This document shows, piece by piece, positions 16,676-25,596 of a DNA stretch of 64,000 bases. Source of the stretch: Thermoproteota archaeon (lineage in GTDB: Archaea; Thermoproteota; Thermoprotei; Gearchaeales; Gearchaeaceae); contig JAJPJK010000001.1 of the NCBI GenBank assembly GCA_021324265.1, forward strand, positions 115,617-179,616, read 5' to 3'. The notes under the pieces are model-generated. The model did no database searches and had not been told where the DNA came from. It saw only the letters and a list, made by a program, of their open reading frames with translations. Made by a program: the position numbers and the translations under genes. The number at the start of each line of letters is the position of its first letter. Position 1 is the stretch's first letter.

Positions 16676-16749
16676 AGCGCCGTGGTGTAGCTGGCCAAGC
16701 ATGTTGGGCTTTGGACCCTGAGACCCAGGTTCGAATCCTGGCGGCGCTA
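16676..16749 (+). tRNA. tRNA-Gln (anticodon TTG)
   Basis: Cloverleaf of 74 bases with acceptor AGCGCCG/CGGCGCT, D arm GTGT/GCAT, anticodon loop CTTTGGA (anticodon TTG) and T arm CCAGG/CCTGG with TTCGAAT loop, discriminator A, no CCA encoded. The anticodon stem TTGGG/CCCTG has three G-C pairs plus a T-T mismatch and a T-G wobble, weaker than usual. The final three bases (16747-16749) are also the stop codon of the opposing membrane-protein gene. Confidence 0.93.
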
Positions 16750-18411
16750 TTTGAGAAGATATCTCTCCTTTAGCTGATTTAAGATACTATCTATTTTTGC
16801 TCTTGAATCCCTTATCATTCTCATGTTGAGATCCACAGTTCTTTTGTAAACATCCTGTTGCATTTTCTTAGTTTTGACTGCATTTCTTGCCTCTCTAAGA
16901 GCACTTTGGGCTTTGATCAGCCTTGAATATGCATTATTTAGCTCATTTATTATCTGTTTAGTCTCTGGATATTTTGAAGTAAGCATATTAGCTAGTGATC
17001 TGAAGTCGCTCTCCTTCGATTCTATGTTTCTTCTTAGATTGTTTATTCTAACTGTGTAATCTTGCTTCTTTATTGTTCCCCTTTCAAGTTCTTGGTCAAG
17101 TCTTTCCATTTCTTCATTATCTAAAATTAATGTTTCCATAAGGTTCACAAATCGAGGTAGTTCAGGTATCCTCGTTATTTCTTCTTTTGTAGGCCTGAAA
17201 GCAAACCTAGTGTAAGCGAAGGCAATAAACATTAATACTGCAACCACAGCTAGGATTTGATCAACAAAGTCTAAAGAGATCACATAAGGATTGATTGTTG
17301 CATTTAAAGAAATCTTAAAGCTTTCAGTTGGATCCACATTATGAAGAACATATATGTAGTCTATACCATCTTGATGCTTTATCACATTATCAGGCGTCGG
17401 CGAAATCTCTACATTTACAGGATATTTTACTGAAACTGTTAGAGTCAAATTATCGATTATGTAATAATTGTTCTGTAAAGCGTTCAAGCTTAAAGATATT
17501 CTCTGCTTATTCTGATCTACCGTTCCTATATTGGTTAAGTTGATCTCGCTTGTTACTATTACTTTTTCGAACAAATTGCTGATGAAGGCACTCGTTAAAT
17601 ATGTGTTGAGTAAGGGGTATCTCAGAGATATAGAGCCACCTGTGTAGGTTAATGTTCCAAGATCATCTCTCACGTTTACGACAGTCGCATTTGGTAACAA
17701 ATATGGAACCCATGAAGTAACTGTCTGGTTCCTTCCTACATATTGAAGCAGGAAAGAATCCACAATGGTTACTTTGCTTAGATTATCTACTATTATTGTC
17801 CTATTTAGACTGCTAATTTTTACCCATGGTATATCGCTCGCTGGGTTGAAGCTGAACGTAAGTAGGGTAGTATTCATAGCATTTAGGTTAGTAGCATTAT
17901 AAACAATGTAATTCACACCATTAACAAACTTTTGAGTAGCGCCTTTTGGCGAAGTTGGGTTGATATTGCTAACTGGAGATGTAAACTTAACAGTAGCGTT
18001 TAGCTTTGCTATAGGTAGATCAGAAGGGAAATATGCGAACATATTAACTTGTTCTCCTCCAGATACATCTTGGAAAATCCTGTCGTCATATACCCTAATA
18101 ACTGTTAGATTTCCTTGGAATCCATTCAAAGCTATTGTAAAACCTATGTATGAACCTTTAATCGGGCCCCACTGAATGGGGAAGTTTGGAATAGTATGTA
18201 CCGAATATAATGTGCTGTATTCGTTACTTGTAAGATATACAGTCAAGCTTGATAAACCAGTAGGGATTTTTATTGTATCATTCACAACAACGAAGCCAGG
18301 ATAAACTTGTATCAGTCTGTTAACGCTCAGCTGAGTCTGGGCATACGTATTCGTGAAGAAAGCTAGCGCTATAACTATAAGCAACAATGAAAATGCTAAA
18401 GTCTTCCTCAT
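16747..18411 (-). CDS. Large secreted-domain membrane protein with ribophorin I-like architecture
   Basis: A 554-residue type I membrane protein. Residues 1-24 are a signal peptide (cut probably after TYA); 25-380 form a beta-rich external domain with 12 N-glycosylation sequons (first residues at 44, 101, 138, 172, 180, 203, 210, 228, 241, 291, 321, 370); 384-402 is a single membrane helix; 403-554 is a charged, helical cytoplasmic tail with likely coiled coils and no sequon. This layout, including a tail of about 150 residues, is that of ribophorin I (Ost1) of the eukaryotic oligosaccharyltransferase. By eye the membrane-to-tail region also looks similar. That relation is inference; the cautious name is signal-anchored membrane protein of unknown function. 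It has its own promoter, divergent from gcvPA. Confidence 0.6.
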   Translation of the reverse strand: MRKTLAFSLLLIVIALAFFTNTYAQTQLSVNRLIQVYPGFVVVNDTIKIPTGLSSLTVYLTSNEYSTLYSVHTIPNFPIQWGPIKGSYIGFTIALNGFQGNLTVIRVYDDRIFQDVSGGEQVNMFAYFPSDLPIAKLNATVKFTSPVSNINPTSPKGATQKFVNGVNYIVYNATNLNAMNTTLLTFSFNPASDIPWVKISSLNRTIIVDNLSKVTIVDSFLLQYVGRNQTVTSWVPYLLPNATVVNVRDDLGTLTYTGGSISLRYPLLNTYLTSAFISNLFEKVIVTSEINLTNIGTVDQNKQRISLSLNALQNNYYIIDNLTLTVSVKYPVNVEISPTPDNVIKHQDGIDYIYVLHNVDPTESFKISLNATINPYVISLDFVDQILAVVAVLMFIAFAYTRFAFRPTKEEITRIPELPRFVNLMETLILDNEEMERLDQELERGTIKKQDYTVRINNLRRNIESKESDFRSLANMLTSKYPETKQIINELNNAYSRLIKAQSALREARNAVKTKKMQQDVYKRTVDLNMRMIRDSRAKIDSILNQLKERYLLK

Positions 18412-18429
18412 TTTTGGGTCTTTAGATAT

Positions 18430-18447
18430 TAGCTTAAATAAATATTA
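18430..18447. promoter_or_regulatory. Divergent TATA region, ribophorin I-like gene and gcvPA
   Basis: AGCTTAAATAAATATT (18431-18446) lies 26-41 bases before the gcvPA ATG; read on the other strand it gives AATATTTATTTAAG 20-35 bases before the 18411 start. GCTTAAATA recurs before other operons in this window. Confidence 0.55.
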
Positions 18448-18471
18448 AACCTTTATTCGATAATCACCAAT

Positions 18472-19767
18472 ATGACGGAGTTCATAGATACTATTCAAGA
18501 TAAAATTAAGCTTCATCGGCGCCTAGAACTTCCTAATCCCATGGGCGAGTTTGAAGCACTAACATTTATGGAAAAAAAGCTCAGATCAAATAGGGTAATT
18601 CATCCTTCCAAGGTATTTAACCCCGACCCTCCATATTTTACATACATCCCTGCTGCTGTAGATTACCTCTCTTCTGCTACTGAGTTACTGACGTCTTATA
18701 CACCTTACCAAGCAGAGGTATCCCAAGGGTTGTTGCAGATTCTATTCGAGTATCAAAGTTTGATTTGTGAATTAACAGGCATGGATGTTTGCAATGCATC
18801 ACTATATGATCATGCAACAGCTTTATGCGAAGCGTTACGAATGGCAATAAGGTATACTGAGAGACAAAGAATCCTAATACCTAAGTATATGAGACCTGAA
18901 AGGAAAGAAGTGCTGAAAACTTACTTCATGAATTCAGGATTAGAGATTGAAGAATATCCAATTGAAAAAGATACAGGAATGGCAGATGTTTCTTATATTG
19001 AATCCAAATCTAAGGATATCGCATGCATATACGCAGAGTGCCCAAGCTATTTTGGCATTATAGATGAAAATCTTCCAGAAATTGCAAAGCTTGCCCATGA
19101 TCGTGGAGGGCTCTTCATAGCTGGCATAGAACCCATTTCTCTGGCGTTAATAAGAGAACCTGGCTCATATGGCTCTGATATTGTGGTGGGTGAAGCACAG
19201 CATTTAGCCATAAATCCTTTTTATGGAGGTCCATCGCTAGGTATTATCGCTTGTAAAGAAGATTTGAAACTCGTTCATTTAATGCCTGGTAGAATTGTAG
19301 GTGCTACAACTACACAAGATGGTTCCAGAATAGGTTTTTCATTGGTACTTCAGGCTAGGGAGCAGCACATAAAAAGAGAAAAGGCCACATCGAATATAAC
19401 AACTAATCAATCTTGGCTTGCAGTTAGGGCTGCGATCTTTTTAACACTTCTAGGAAAAACTGGATTGAAGAAGCTCGCTGGTAAGATACTGTATAATACT
19501 ATCGAGCTTAAAATGATCTTACAAAAGCGTGGTTTCCAAATACCTTTTGCAAATTCTTCTCATTTCAGGAATATCTTAGTAAGCGTTAAAGGGATGAAGC
19601 GCTTGCATGAAGAGCTTCTTAGGCGTGGATTTTATTTTGGTAGATTATTATCAGATGTTTTCCAAGATTTCAATGATTCCACATTGTTGGGCGTGAATGA
19701 ATATCAAGATAGGAGTTTGTTTGATGAATTAGATAGCACACTTAAAGAGGTTGTTGGAAATGTATAG
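18472..19767 (+). CDS. gcvPA: Glycine dehydrogenase (decarboxylating) subunit 1
   Basis: N-terminal half of the P protein, split as usual in archaea. Forms a heterotetramer with GcvPB to decarboxylate glycine onto the lipoyl H protein. GEFEALTFMEKKL near 24, FTYIPAAVDYLSSATELLTSYTPYQAE region near 55-83, and QREQHIKREKATSNITTNQ-like REQHIKREKATSNITTNQ near 300 are family landmarks. Length of 431 is typical. It overlaps gcvPB by 8 bases. Confidence 0.95.
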   Translation: MTEFIDTIQDKIKLHRRLELPNPMGEFEALTFMEKKLRSNRVIHPSKVFNPDPPYFTYIPAAVDYLSSATELLTSYTPYQAEVSQGLLQILFEYQSLICELTGMDVCNASLYDHATALCEALRMAIRYTERQRILIPKYMRPERKEVLKTYFMNSGLEIEEYPIEKDTGMADVSYIESKSKDIACIYAECPSYFGIIDENLPEIAKLAHDRGGLFIAGIEPISLALIREPGSYGSDIVVGEAQHLAINPFYGGPSLGIIACKEDLKLVHLMPGRIVGATTTQDGSRIGFSLVLQAREQHIKREKATSNITTNQSWLAVRAAIFLTLLGKTGLKKLAGKILYNTIELKMILQKRGFQIPFANSSHFRNILVSVKGMKRLHEELLRRGFYFGRLLSDVFQDFNDSTLLGVNEYQDRSLFDELDSTLKEVVGNV

Positions 19768-21301
19768 ACAGGCAAGCTATCCAGAACGCTTAATATTCCA
19801 ATACAAAGATCAGAAAAGTGATCATGCATATTGGCTTAGCGATAAAGATCTTGAACTAGTAATGAACTATTTGCCTGAAAACATGAAGCGAACCGAAGAT
19901 CCTAACATTCCAGATCTACCTGAGAATTTAGTTGTGAGACATTTCACAAGACTATCTAGGTTGAATCATGCCATAGATATTTCTACATATCCACTAGGAT
20001 CATGTACAATGAAATACAATTTGAAGAGTATGGAAAGGTTATCGTCTATTAGTGATTTAGCATATCTTCATGACGCATATCCTGATGATATGGTTCAAGG
20101 TCTTTTGGAATTGCTTTACTTGCTTGATAAATATCTCTGTGAGATCACAGGTATGGATAAGTTCTCATTGCAACCATCTGCTGGTGCACATGGTGAGCTT
20201 ACGGGTGTTTTGATCATAAAGAAGTATCATGAAGTGAATGGCGAGGGTGGCATTAGGGATGAGATCTTGGTTCCAGACTCTGCACATGGTACAAACCCTG
20301 CCAGTGCAGCGATGGCCGGGTTTAAGGTCGTAGAGGTGAAGTCAAATAGCGAAGGTACAGTTGATATGGATGATTTGATTTCAAAGATTAGTAGAAGGAC
20401 AGCAGGGCTCATGTTGACAAATCCCAACACTCTTGGTCTCTTTGAAAAGGATGTTTTAGAAATCTCCAAGGTCATTCATGAAGCTGGAGGTTTGCTGTAT
20501 TATGATGGCGCTAACCTCAACGGAATATTATGTTATTCAAGGCCAGGAGACATGGGATTTGATCTTGCACATTTAAATCTCCATAAAACCTTTGGAACAC
20601 CTCATGGCGGTGGCGGTCCAGGTGCTGGACCCCTAGGAGTAAAAGCGCATTTGAAAGAATTTTTGCCAATTCCAGTAGTTGAGAAGGAAGGAGAAAAATA
20701 CAGATTGAATTATAATCTGAGACATAGTATTGGAAGGGTAAAAGAGGGCTTTGGCAACACGCTTGTTTTAATGAAAGCATTACTGTTCATATTAATAAAG
20801 GGTTATGAGGGTTTACGTGAAAGTAGGGAAAAGGCTGTAGAAAATACTAGATATTTTCTTGATCAAATGAAGGATGTCGAAGAAATCACTTTGACGCATA
20901 ATCCAAGGCTAATGCGTTACCATGAATGCCTACTTAGCGCTAAAAAACTCAAGGATAAGACTGGCGTAGATGCAAAAGATATAGCGAAACGAATATTCGA
21001 TTATGGCTTTCATCCACCGATGATTTATTTTCCTCTTATCGTTGATGAAGCCCTCTTAATAGAATTTACTGAAGACGAAACTAAAGAAAATATTAAGAGT
21101 TATGCTGAAGTCTTGAAAAAGATTGTAAAAGAGGCTTACGAAAATCCATTTTTACTTAAAACTGCACCTCATACCACGTTCATTGGCAGGCTCGATGAAG
21201 TAAAGGCATCCCATCCAAAGACGATGACTTTGAACTGGAAAAAGGCTAGAGAAAGATATAAAGATCTCTTAGAAAAGCTAGCTAGCCAGTCTAGCGATTA
21301 A
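19760..21301 (+). CDS. gcvPB: Glycine dehydrogenase (decarboxylating) subunit 2
   Basis: Pyridoxal-phosphate-bearing half of the P protein. The PLP lysine is in LNLHKTFGTPHGGGGPGAG, at about residue 276 from this start; DSAHGTNPASA near 173 and YPLGSCTMKYN near 75 are also standard. I chose the ATG at 19760 rather than the TTG three codons upstream. Its 3' end overlaps the opposing tRNA methylthiotransferase gene by 24 bases. Confidence 0.96.
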   Translation: MYRQASYPERLIFQYKDQKSDHAYWLSDKDLELVMNYLPENMKRTEDPNIPDLPENLVVRHFTRLSRLNHAIDISTYPLGSCTMKYNLKSMERLSSISDLAYLHDAYPDDMVQGLLELLYLLDKYLCEITGMDKFSLQPSAGAHGELTGVLIIKKYHEVNGEGGIRDEILVPDSAHGTNPASAAMAGFKVVEVKSNSEGTVDMDDLISKISRRTAGLMLTNPNTLGLFEKDVLEISKVIHEAGGLLYYDGANLNGILCYSRPGDMGFDLAHLNLHKTFGTPHGGGGPGAGPLGVKAHLKEFLPIPVVEKEGEKYRLNYNLRHSIGRVKEGFGNTLVLMKALLFILIKGYEGLRESREKAVENTRYFLDQMKDVEEITLTHNPRLMRYHECLLSAKKLKDKTGVDAKDIAKRIFDYGFHPPMIYFPLIVDEALLIEFTEDETKENIKSYAEVLKKIVKEAYENPFLLKTAPHTTFIGRLDEVKASHPKTMTLNWKKARERYKDLLEKLASQSSD

Positions 21302-22570
21302 ATAATAAGGAGTAACTTCTTCAATTTTCACATTTACAAATTTTCCTATTAGTGTTTCATCTTCTTTTTTAATTATCACACATCTGTAGTCCTGTGCTCT
21401 AGCTTCCAAAAATCCCTTTTCTCCTTTTCCAGTTACTAATACTTTCATTTCTCTACCGATGAATTTTTCATTCTTTTTCAGCGTGATTTCATCGCATATT
21501 CTAACAAGCTCTTTGGATCTTCTTTTTTTAGTTGAATCTGGCAATTGAATTAAAGAAGCTGCCTTAGTAAGTGGTCTTTGAGAGTATTGAGCTACATGGA
21601 CTTTATCAAATTCGATCTCTTTAACTAGCTTTATCGTATTCTCAAAGGCTTCCTCATCTTCACCAGGATAACCAACTATAATATCCGTAGCAAGGAAAAT
21701 GTCAGGATGTTCACTCCTAAGATCTGCAATGAAATCTTTGAACTCCTTTACTGTATGTAATCTTTGCATATCAGCTAAAATTCTATCGTCTCCGCTCTGT
21801 ACAGGCACATGACAAAACTTGTAGACTTTTTCATTGTGATATATCTTCTTTAATCCATTTGATATCCTGAAAGCGAACCAAGGCGTGAACATCCCTATCC
21901 TTACTCTGTATTCTCCTTCTATCTCAATAAGACCCTCTATGAGTTCAATTAAGTTTGTGTTTATATCTAAACCATAGACAGCAGTATCTTGTGCAGTAAG
22001 ATAAATCTCCTTCGCTCCTTTTTTGATTGCTTCCTCAAATGCGGCCTTCAGCGTTGAAGGCCTATAGCTATAAAGTGTGCCTCTTGTATACTTCACTGCA
22101 CAGAAAGAGCATGAACCTAAGCATCCTGATGCGATCGGAAGTTCATAAGGTCCTTTTCCATCATATCTAGGTATGATTTCGTATTCTCTATCGCTTCCTC
22201 CTATTAGTAGCCTATTCTCTATCTTGTCTTGACTTACTATTTTCGGTATTTCTTTAATGAGCGAAGGCGTAACAAATATGGCATTTCGATTTACATTGTA
22301 TAGCTTGTAAGGGTTTAGCTTTACCATGCATCCTGTTACTAGGATTTTTGCTCCATTGCGTTCAGCAATTTTTGAATATTTCTCGAGTGCATGTATAGCC
22401 TTTAATTCAGATTCATTCCTAACTGCACAAGTATTGATGATCACTACATCAGCTTCATCAGGATTCTCAGTTTTAACGAAAGATTGAGCATCAAGAGATT
22501 GAGAGATGAATCTGCTATCTGCCTCATTAAATGTGCAGCCAAATGTTTCGATGTAATATTTCTGAAGCAT
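21278..22570 (-). CDS. tRNA (N6-threonylcarbamoyladenosine) methylthiotransferase, MtaB-like
   Basis: Radical-SAM methylthiotransferase expected to turn t6A37 into ms2t6A37 in ANN-decoding tRNAs. The N-terminal UPF0004 domain has three cluster Cys (FGCTFNE near 10, NTCAV near 46, TGCMV near 80), the radical-SAM motif CLGSCSFC is near 149, and a C-terminal TRAM domain starts near 365. It links functionally to the KEOPS genes at the other end of the window, which make the t6A substrate. Length of 430 fits the archaeal/CDKAL1-like group. Confidence 0.9.
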   Translation of the reverse strand: MLQKYYIETFGCTFNEADSRFISQSLDAQSFVKTENPDEADVVIINTCAVRNESELKAIHALEKYSKIAERNGAKILVTGCMVKLNPYKLYNVNRNAIFVTPSLIKEIPKIVSQDKIENRLLIGGSDREYEIIPRYDGKGPYELPIASGCLGSCSFCAVKYTRGTLYSYRPSTLKAAFEEAIKKGAKEIYLTAQDTAVYGLDINTNLIELIEGLIEIEGEYRVRIGMFTPWFAFRISNGLKKIYHNEKVYKFCHVPVQSGDDRILADMQRLHTVKEFKDFIADLRSEHPDIFLATDIIVGYPGEDEEAFENTIKLVKEIEFDKVHVAQYSQRPLTKAASLIQLPDSTKKRRSKELVRICDEITLKKNEKFIGREMKVLVTGKGEKGFLEARAQDYRCVIIKKEDETLIGKFVNVKIEEVTPYYLIARLAS

Positions 22571-22613
22571 CAGAATATTTTATAAATTAGCGTTATTAAA
22601 AAACTTCCTAAGG

Positions 22614-24275
22614 CTATGCATTTTTTCTTATCGCTTCTAGCTTATTTTGAAGTTCTTCAAGGGTATATTTTCTAAACAAAATCTTAGGTTCAGAAATCTT
22701 ATGAGTTTTTTCAAAAGGATCCGCTAAAGCATCTTCCCATACAAATTGTTCAGGCAAGTTCATCATATGCCTAAGTTCCAAACATTTTGAAGGTATAATC
22801 GGGAAGAGAACTACAGAAAGTGAGTTTAACAATCTAAGTAATACATAAATTATTCTTGAGGCCTCTTCTCTATTTCTCTTGGCAATTTCCCATGGCTTTT
22901 TTTCATTAAAGAACCAGTTGCCTAACCTTGCTATATCCATAGCAGCATTGAGCGCATTTCTCAATTTTACTTGCCTGAAACTCGAATCAGCTTCTTTAAT
23001 TAATTCTTCAGTCTTTAGTAAAACATCTTTTTCTTCTTGAGTTAAAAGCTGCGGTTTCTTGACAGTATATTCAAAATAATTTTTGGTGAAACTCAAAACT
23101 CTGTATGCAAGATTCCCTAACGTATCATTAAGATGGGAATTTACGAGTTCAACAAATAGCTTTAAGGAAAATTCCGTATCTCTTTCTTCAGGCCTCAAAT
23201 ATATCAGGACATATCTCCAGTAGTCAGGCTCCGCAAGCTGTAAGGCTTCATCAAGCCATATTCCGATACCTTGGCTTTTCGAGAATTTTTTACCTTCATA
23301 TGTTAAAAATTCAGTTGTTGAGATAATATGGGGCAAGTTGTATCCTTGACTGTTAGCCATGAGTAGTGCTGGGAATATTACAGCATGGAATGGAATGTTG
23401 TCCTTTCCAATGAAGTAATAAGTTAAAGCTTCCTTGTTGAACCAAAATTCTTTCCACCGTTCGTCATTGAAATATTCTATCGTCGCTGATATATAGCCCA
23501 GTACAGCTTCAAACCAGACATATATAGTTTTATTTTCGAGCTCTTTAAAGGGTGCAGGTATGCCCCATTGATTATCTCTTGTAAGTGCTCTAGCTCTGAA
23601 TTCGTCTTTTATATAACTCAGACTCATTATTTTCGTTCTTTTGTCAAAGTAGGGATTATTGTTTATGTATTCTATGACTTTATCTCTTAGTTTAGGGAAG
23701 TCTATGAAGCCATGCTTAGTTTCTTTTTGTATTGGTTTGCTGCCACAAACAATACATCTTGGCTCTATAAGCTGCATTGGTTCTAAAAGGCTTCCGCAGT
23801 TTTCGCATTGATCACCTCTAGCTCTTTCATAACCGCATATCGGGCAAGTCCCTATAACAAATCTATCCGGTAAAAAGATGGAATCCTTCTCGCAGAATAA
23901 TTGTATCATTTTTTGGTAGAAGATGTAACCGTTCTCTTCAATCTTTTTGTAGAATTTTCTAACGAAATCTTTATGGATTTCGCTCTCAGTTCTAGTATAG
24001 TTGTTGAATGATATCTCCAAATTCTCGAAAATTTTTTTAATTTCTGCATGCATTTCGTCGGTCAATTCTCTTGGTTTCTTCTTCCTTAGCATTGCTTCTA
24101 CCTCAATAGGAGTTCCATGTTCGTCTGAGCCGCTTACAAAAACTACATCATCTCCCTTAAGCCTGTGATACCTTGCAATGACATCAGCTGAGAGCGGATG
24201 TATTAAATTGCCCAAGTGAGGTATCGAATAGGCATATGGCCATGCACACGTAACTAGTACCTTTAGATTTTTCAC
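22614..24275 (-). CDS. metG: Methionyl-tRNA synthetase
   Basis: Class I synthetase. The HIGH-type motif is HLGN at about 20-23, the KMSKS-type motif is KFSKSQG near 335, and the zinc knuckles are CPICG/CENCG near 144-161 and a CIVCG near 175, giving the four-knuckle form. Length of 553 lacks the C-terminal tRNA-binding EMAP-like domain found in some homologues, so that domain could be a separate protein. Start is GTG. Confidence 0.96.
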   Translation of the reverse strand: MKNLKVLVTCAWPYAYSIPHLGNLIHPLSADVIARYHRLKGDDVVFVSGSDEHGTPIEVEAMLRKKKPRELTDEMHAEIKKIFENLEISFNNYTRTESEIHKDFVRKFYKKIEENGYIFYQKMIQLFCEKDSIFLPDRFVIGTCPICGYERARGDQCENCGSLLEPMQLIEPRCIVCGSKPIQKETKHGFIDFPKLRDKVIEYINNNPYFDKRTKIMSLSYIKDEFRARALTRDNQWGIPAPFKELENKTIYVWFEAVLGYISATIEYFNDERWKEFWFNKEALTYYFIGKDNIPFHAVIFPALLMANSQGYNLPHIISTTEFLTYEGKKFSKSQGIGIWLDEALQLAEPDYWRYVLIYLRPEERDTEFSLKLFVELVNSHLNDTLGNLAYRVLSFTKNYFEYTVKKPQLLTQEEKDVLLKTEELIKEADSSFRQVKLRNALNAAMDIARLGNWFFNEKKPWEIAKRNREEASRIIYVLLRLLNSLSVVLFPIIPSKCLELRHMMNLPEQFVWEDALADPFEKTHKISEPKILFRKYTLEELQNKLEAIRKNA

Positions 24276-24324
24276 CTCTTTTCTTCAATCATAAAAGAAG
24301 TATATGAGCCTTAGGAATTTTAAA

Positions 24325-25131
24325 TTAGCATCTGCATTTTTTATCTTCACTTATTTTAGGTATAAGCAAAGTCAATAGGCGCTTCAGTTTTTCTTCGTTT
24401 CTTGAATAAACTTCCTTCACCTCTTCGAATGAAACCCTTTCTTGCATTCCAGCAGCGTAATTCGTTATGATAGATATGGAGCTATAGCATAGACCGAGTT
24501 CTCTTGCAAGGATAACCTCAGGAATAAGCGTCATGCCCACAACATCTGCTCCTATCATTCTGTAGAAATTGATCTCTGCTGGCGTTTCTAATCTTGGCCC
24601 TTCGGTGCATATATAACATGCTTTAGACACTATATCATATTTCAATTCCTTTGCAGTCTCTAGAATTAGTTCGTTCATTTCAGCGCAAAACGGTTCTGTC
24701 ATATCGATATGTTTGACAATTGAAGTATCCCCCAAAATCTCGTCATGGCCAAGGAATGTACCATCATAGAATGTGTAATGCCTTGTCTTAGTCATATCTA
24801 TGAATTGCTCCAATACTGCGAAACTACCTAACTTTAAGTCTTTTTTGAGCGCTCCAACAGAATTTATGGCTATGATTCTTCTTGCACCCATTTTTGCAAG
24901 TGCGAAGATGAGAGTTCTCGAGTTTATCTTATGAGGCGGTATGACGTGCTCGAAGGACTTCGAACCTGGTAATGAATGTCTATTAGTAAATAGTATTTCC
25001 TTTTCGTTCTCTCTAAAAATCGCAATAGGCTGAGAAATCCCGAAGGGAGTGCTTACATTCGTAATCGAAATTTCTTTCTCGAATATTTTTCTAACCCCAG
25101 AGCCTCCTATAATCGCTATCTTTTTATCCAT
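24325..25131 (-). CDS. mtnP: S-methyl-5'-thioadenosine phosphorylase
   Basis: Cleaves methylthioadenosine, a by-product of polyamine synthesis, to adenine and methylthioribose 1-phosphate. IIGGSGV at 7-13, NRHSLPGSKSFEHVIPPHKIN region near 50-69, CTEGPRLETPAE near 174 and MTLIPEVILARE near 200 are family motifs. The C-terminus ends CRC; a Cys-x-Cys tail is known in hyperthermophilic MTAP II enzymes, where it forms a disulfide. Length of 268 is typical. MTIP (inosine form) is an alternative. Confidence 0.92.
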   Translation of the reverse strand: MDKKIAIIGGSGVRKIFEKEISITNVSTPFGISQPIAIFRENEKEILFTNRHSLPGSKSFEHVIPPHKINSRTLIFALAKMGARRIIAINSVGALKKDLKLGSFAVLEQFIDMTKTRHYTFYDGTFLGHDEILGDTSIVKHIDMTEPFCAEMNELILETAKELKYDIVSKACYICTEGPRLETPAEINFYRMIGADVVGMTLIPEVILARELGLCYSSISIITNYAAGMQERVSFEEVKEVYSRNEEKLKRLLTLLIPKISEDKKCRC

Positions 25132-25167
25132 CTTGTAAGAAATAGTAGAATATCACATAAGTCTTCC

Positions 25168-25596
25168 ATGAAAAAAACACTTACCATAACAAGTTATGAG
25201 AAGATGTTAGAAAGGCTATACAGCAGTATCGAAGTCAATCCAGAAAAGTTCAAAGGTTTTGAAGCTCCAATAGCTGAGGTTCAAAATGTTAAAAATAGGA
25301 CGATAATTACCAATTTTAGAGAGATCGCACAAAAATTGAACAGGAGTCCTGAAGAACTTGCTTCATTTTTCTTCAAGGATCTTTCCATCAATGGGATGAT
25401 TGACGAGAACACAAAACAGCTAATTCTTTTCGGTAAATTCTCATTTGAAAGAGTCAATATGACATTGAAATTCTACATCAAGAAATATGTTATATGCCCT
25501 ATTTGTTCTTCAGTCGATACTATTGTCGTTAAAGAAGGAAAGAATCTATTCCTTAGATGCCTAGCTTGTGGTGCTACTAGCTCCATAATAGATTGA
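25168..25596 (+). CDS. eif2b: Translation initiation factor aIF2 subunit beta
   Basis: Beta subunit of the factor that carries initiator tRNA to the small ribosomal subunit. A short N-terminal helix for gamma binding, a central alpha-beta domain (NRTIITNFREIAQKLNRSPEEL region, 42-63), and a C-terminal zinc ribbon with CPIC (about 110-113) and CLAC (about 131-134). Length of 142 is usual. It overlaps the NMD3 gene by one base (TGATG). Confidence 0.95.
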   Translation: MKKTLTITSYEKMLERLYSSIEVNPEKFKGFEAPIAEVQNVKNRTIITNFREIAQKLNRSPEELASFFFKDLSINGMIDENTKQLILFGKFSFERVNMTLKFYIKKYVICPICSSVDTIVVKEGKNLFLRCLACGATSSIID

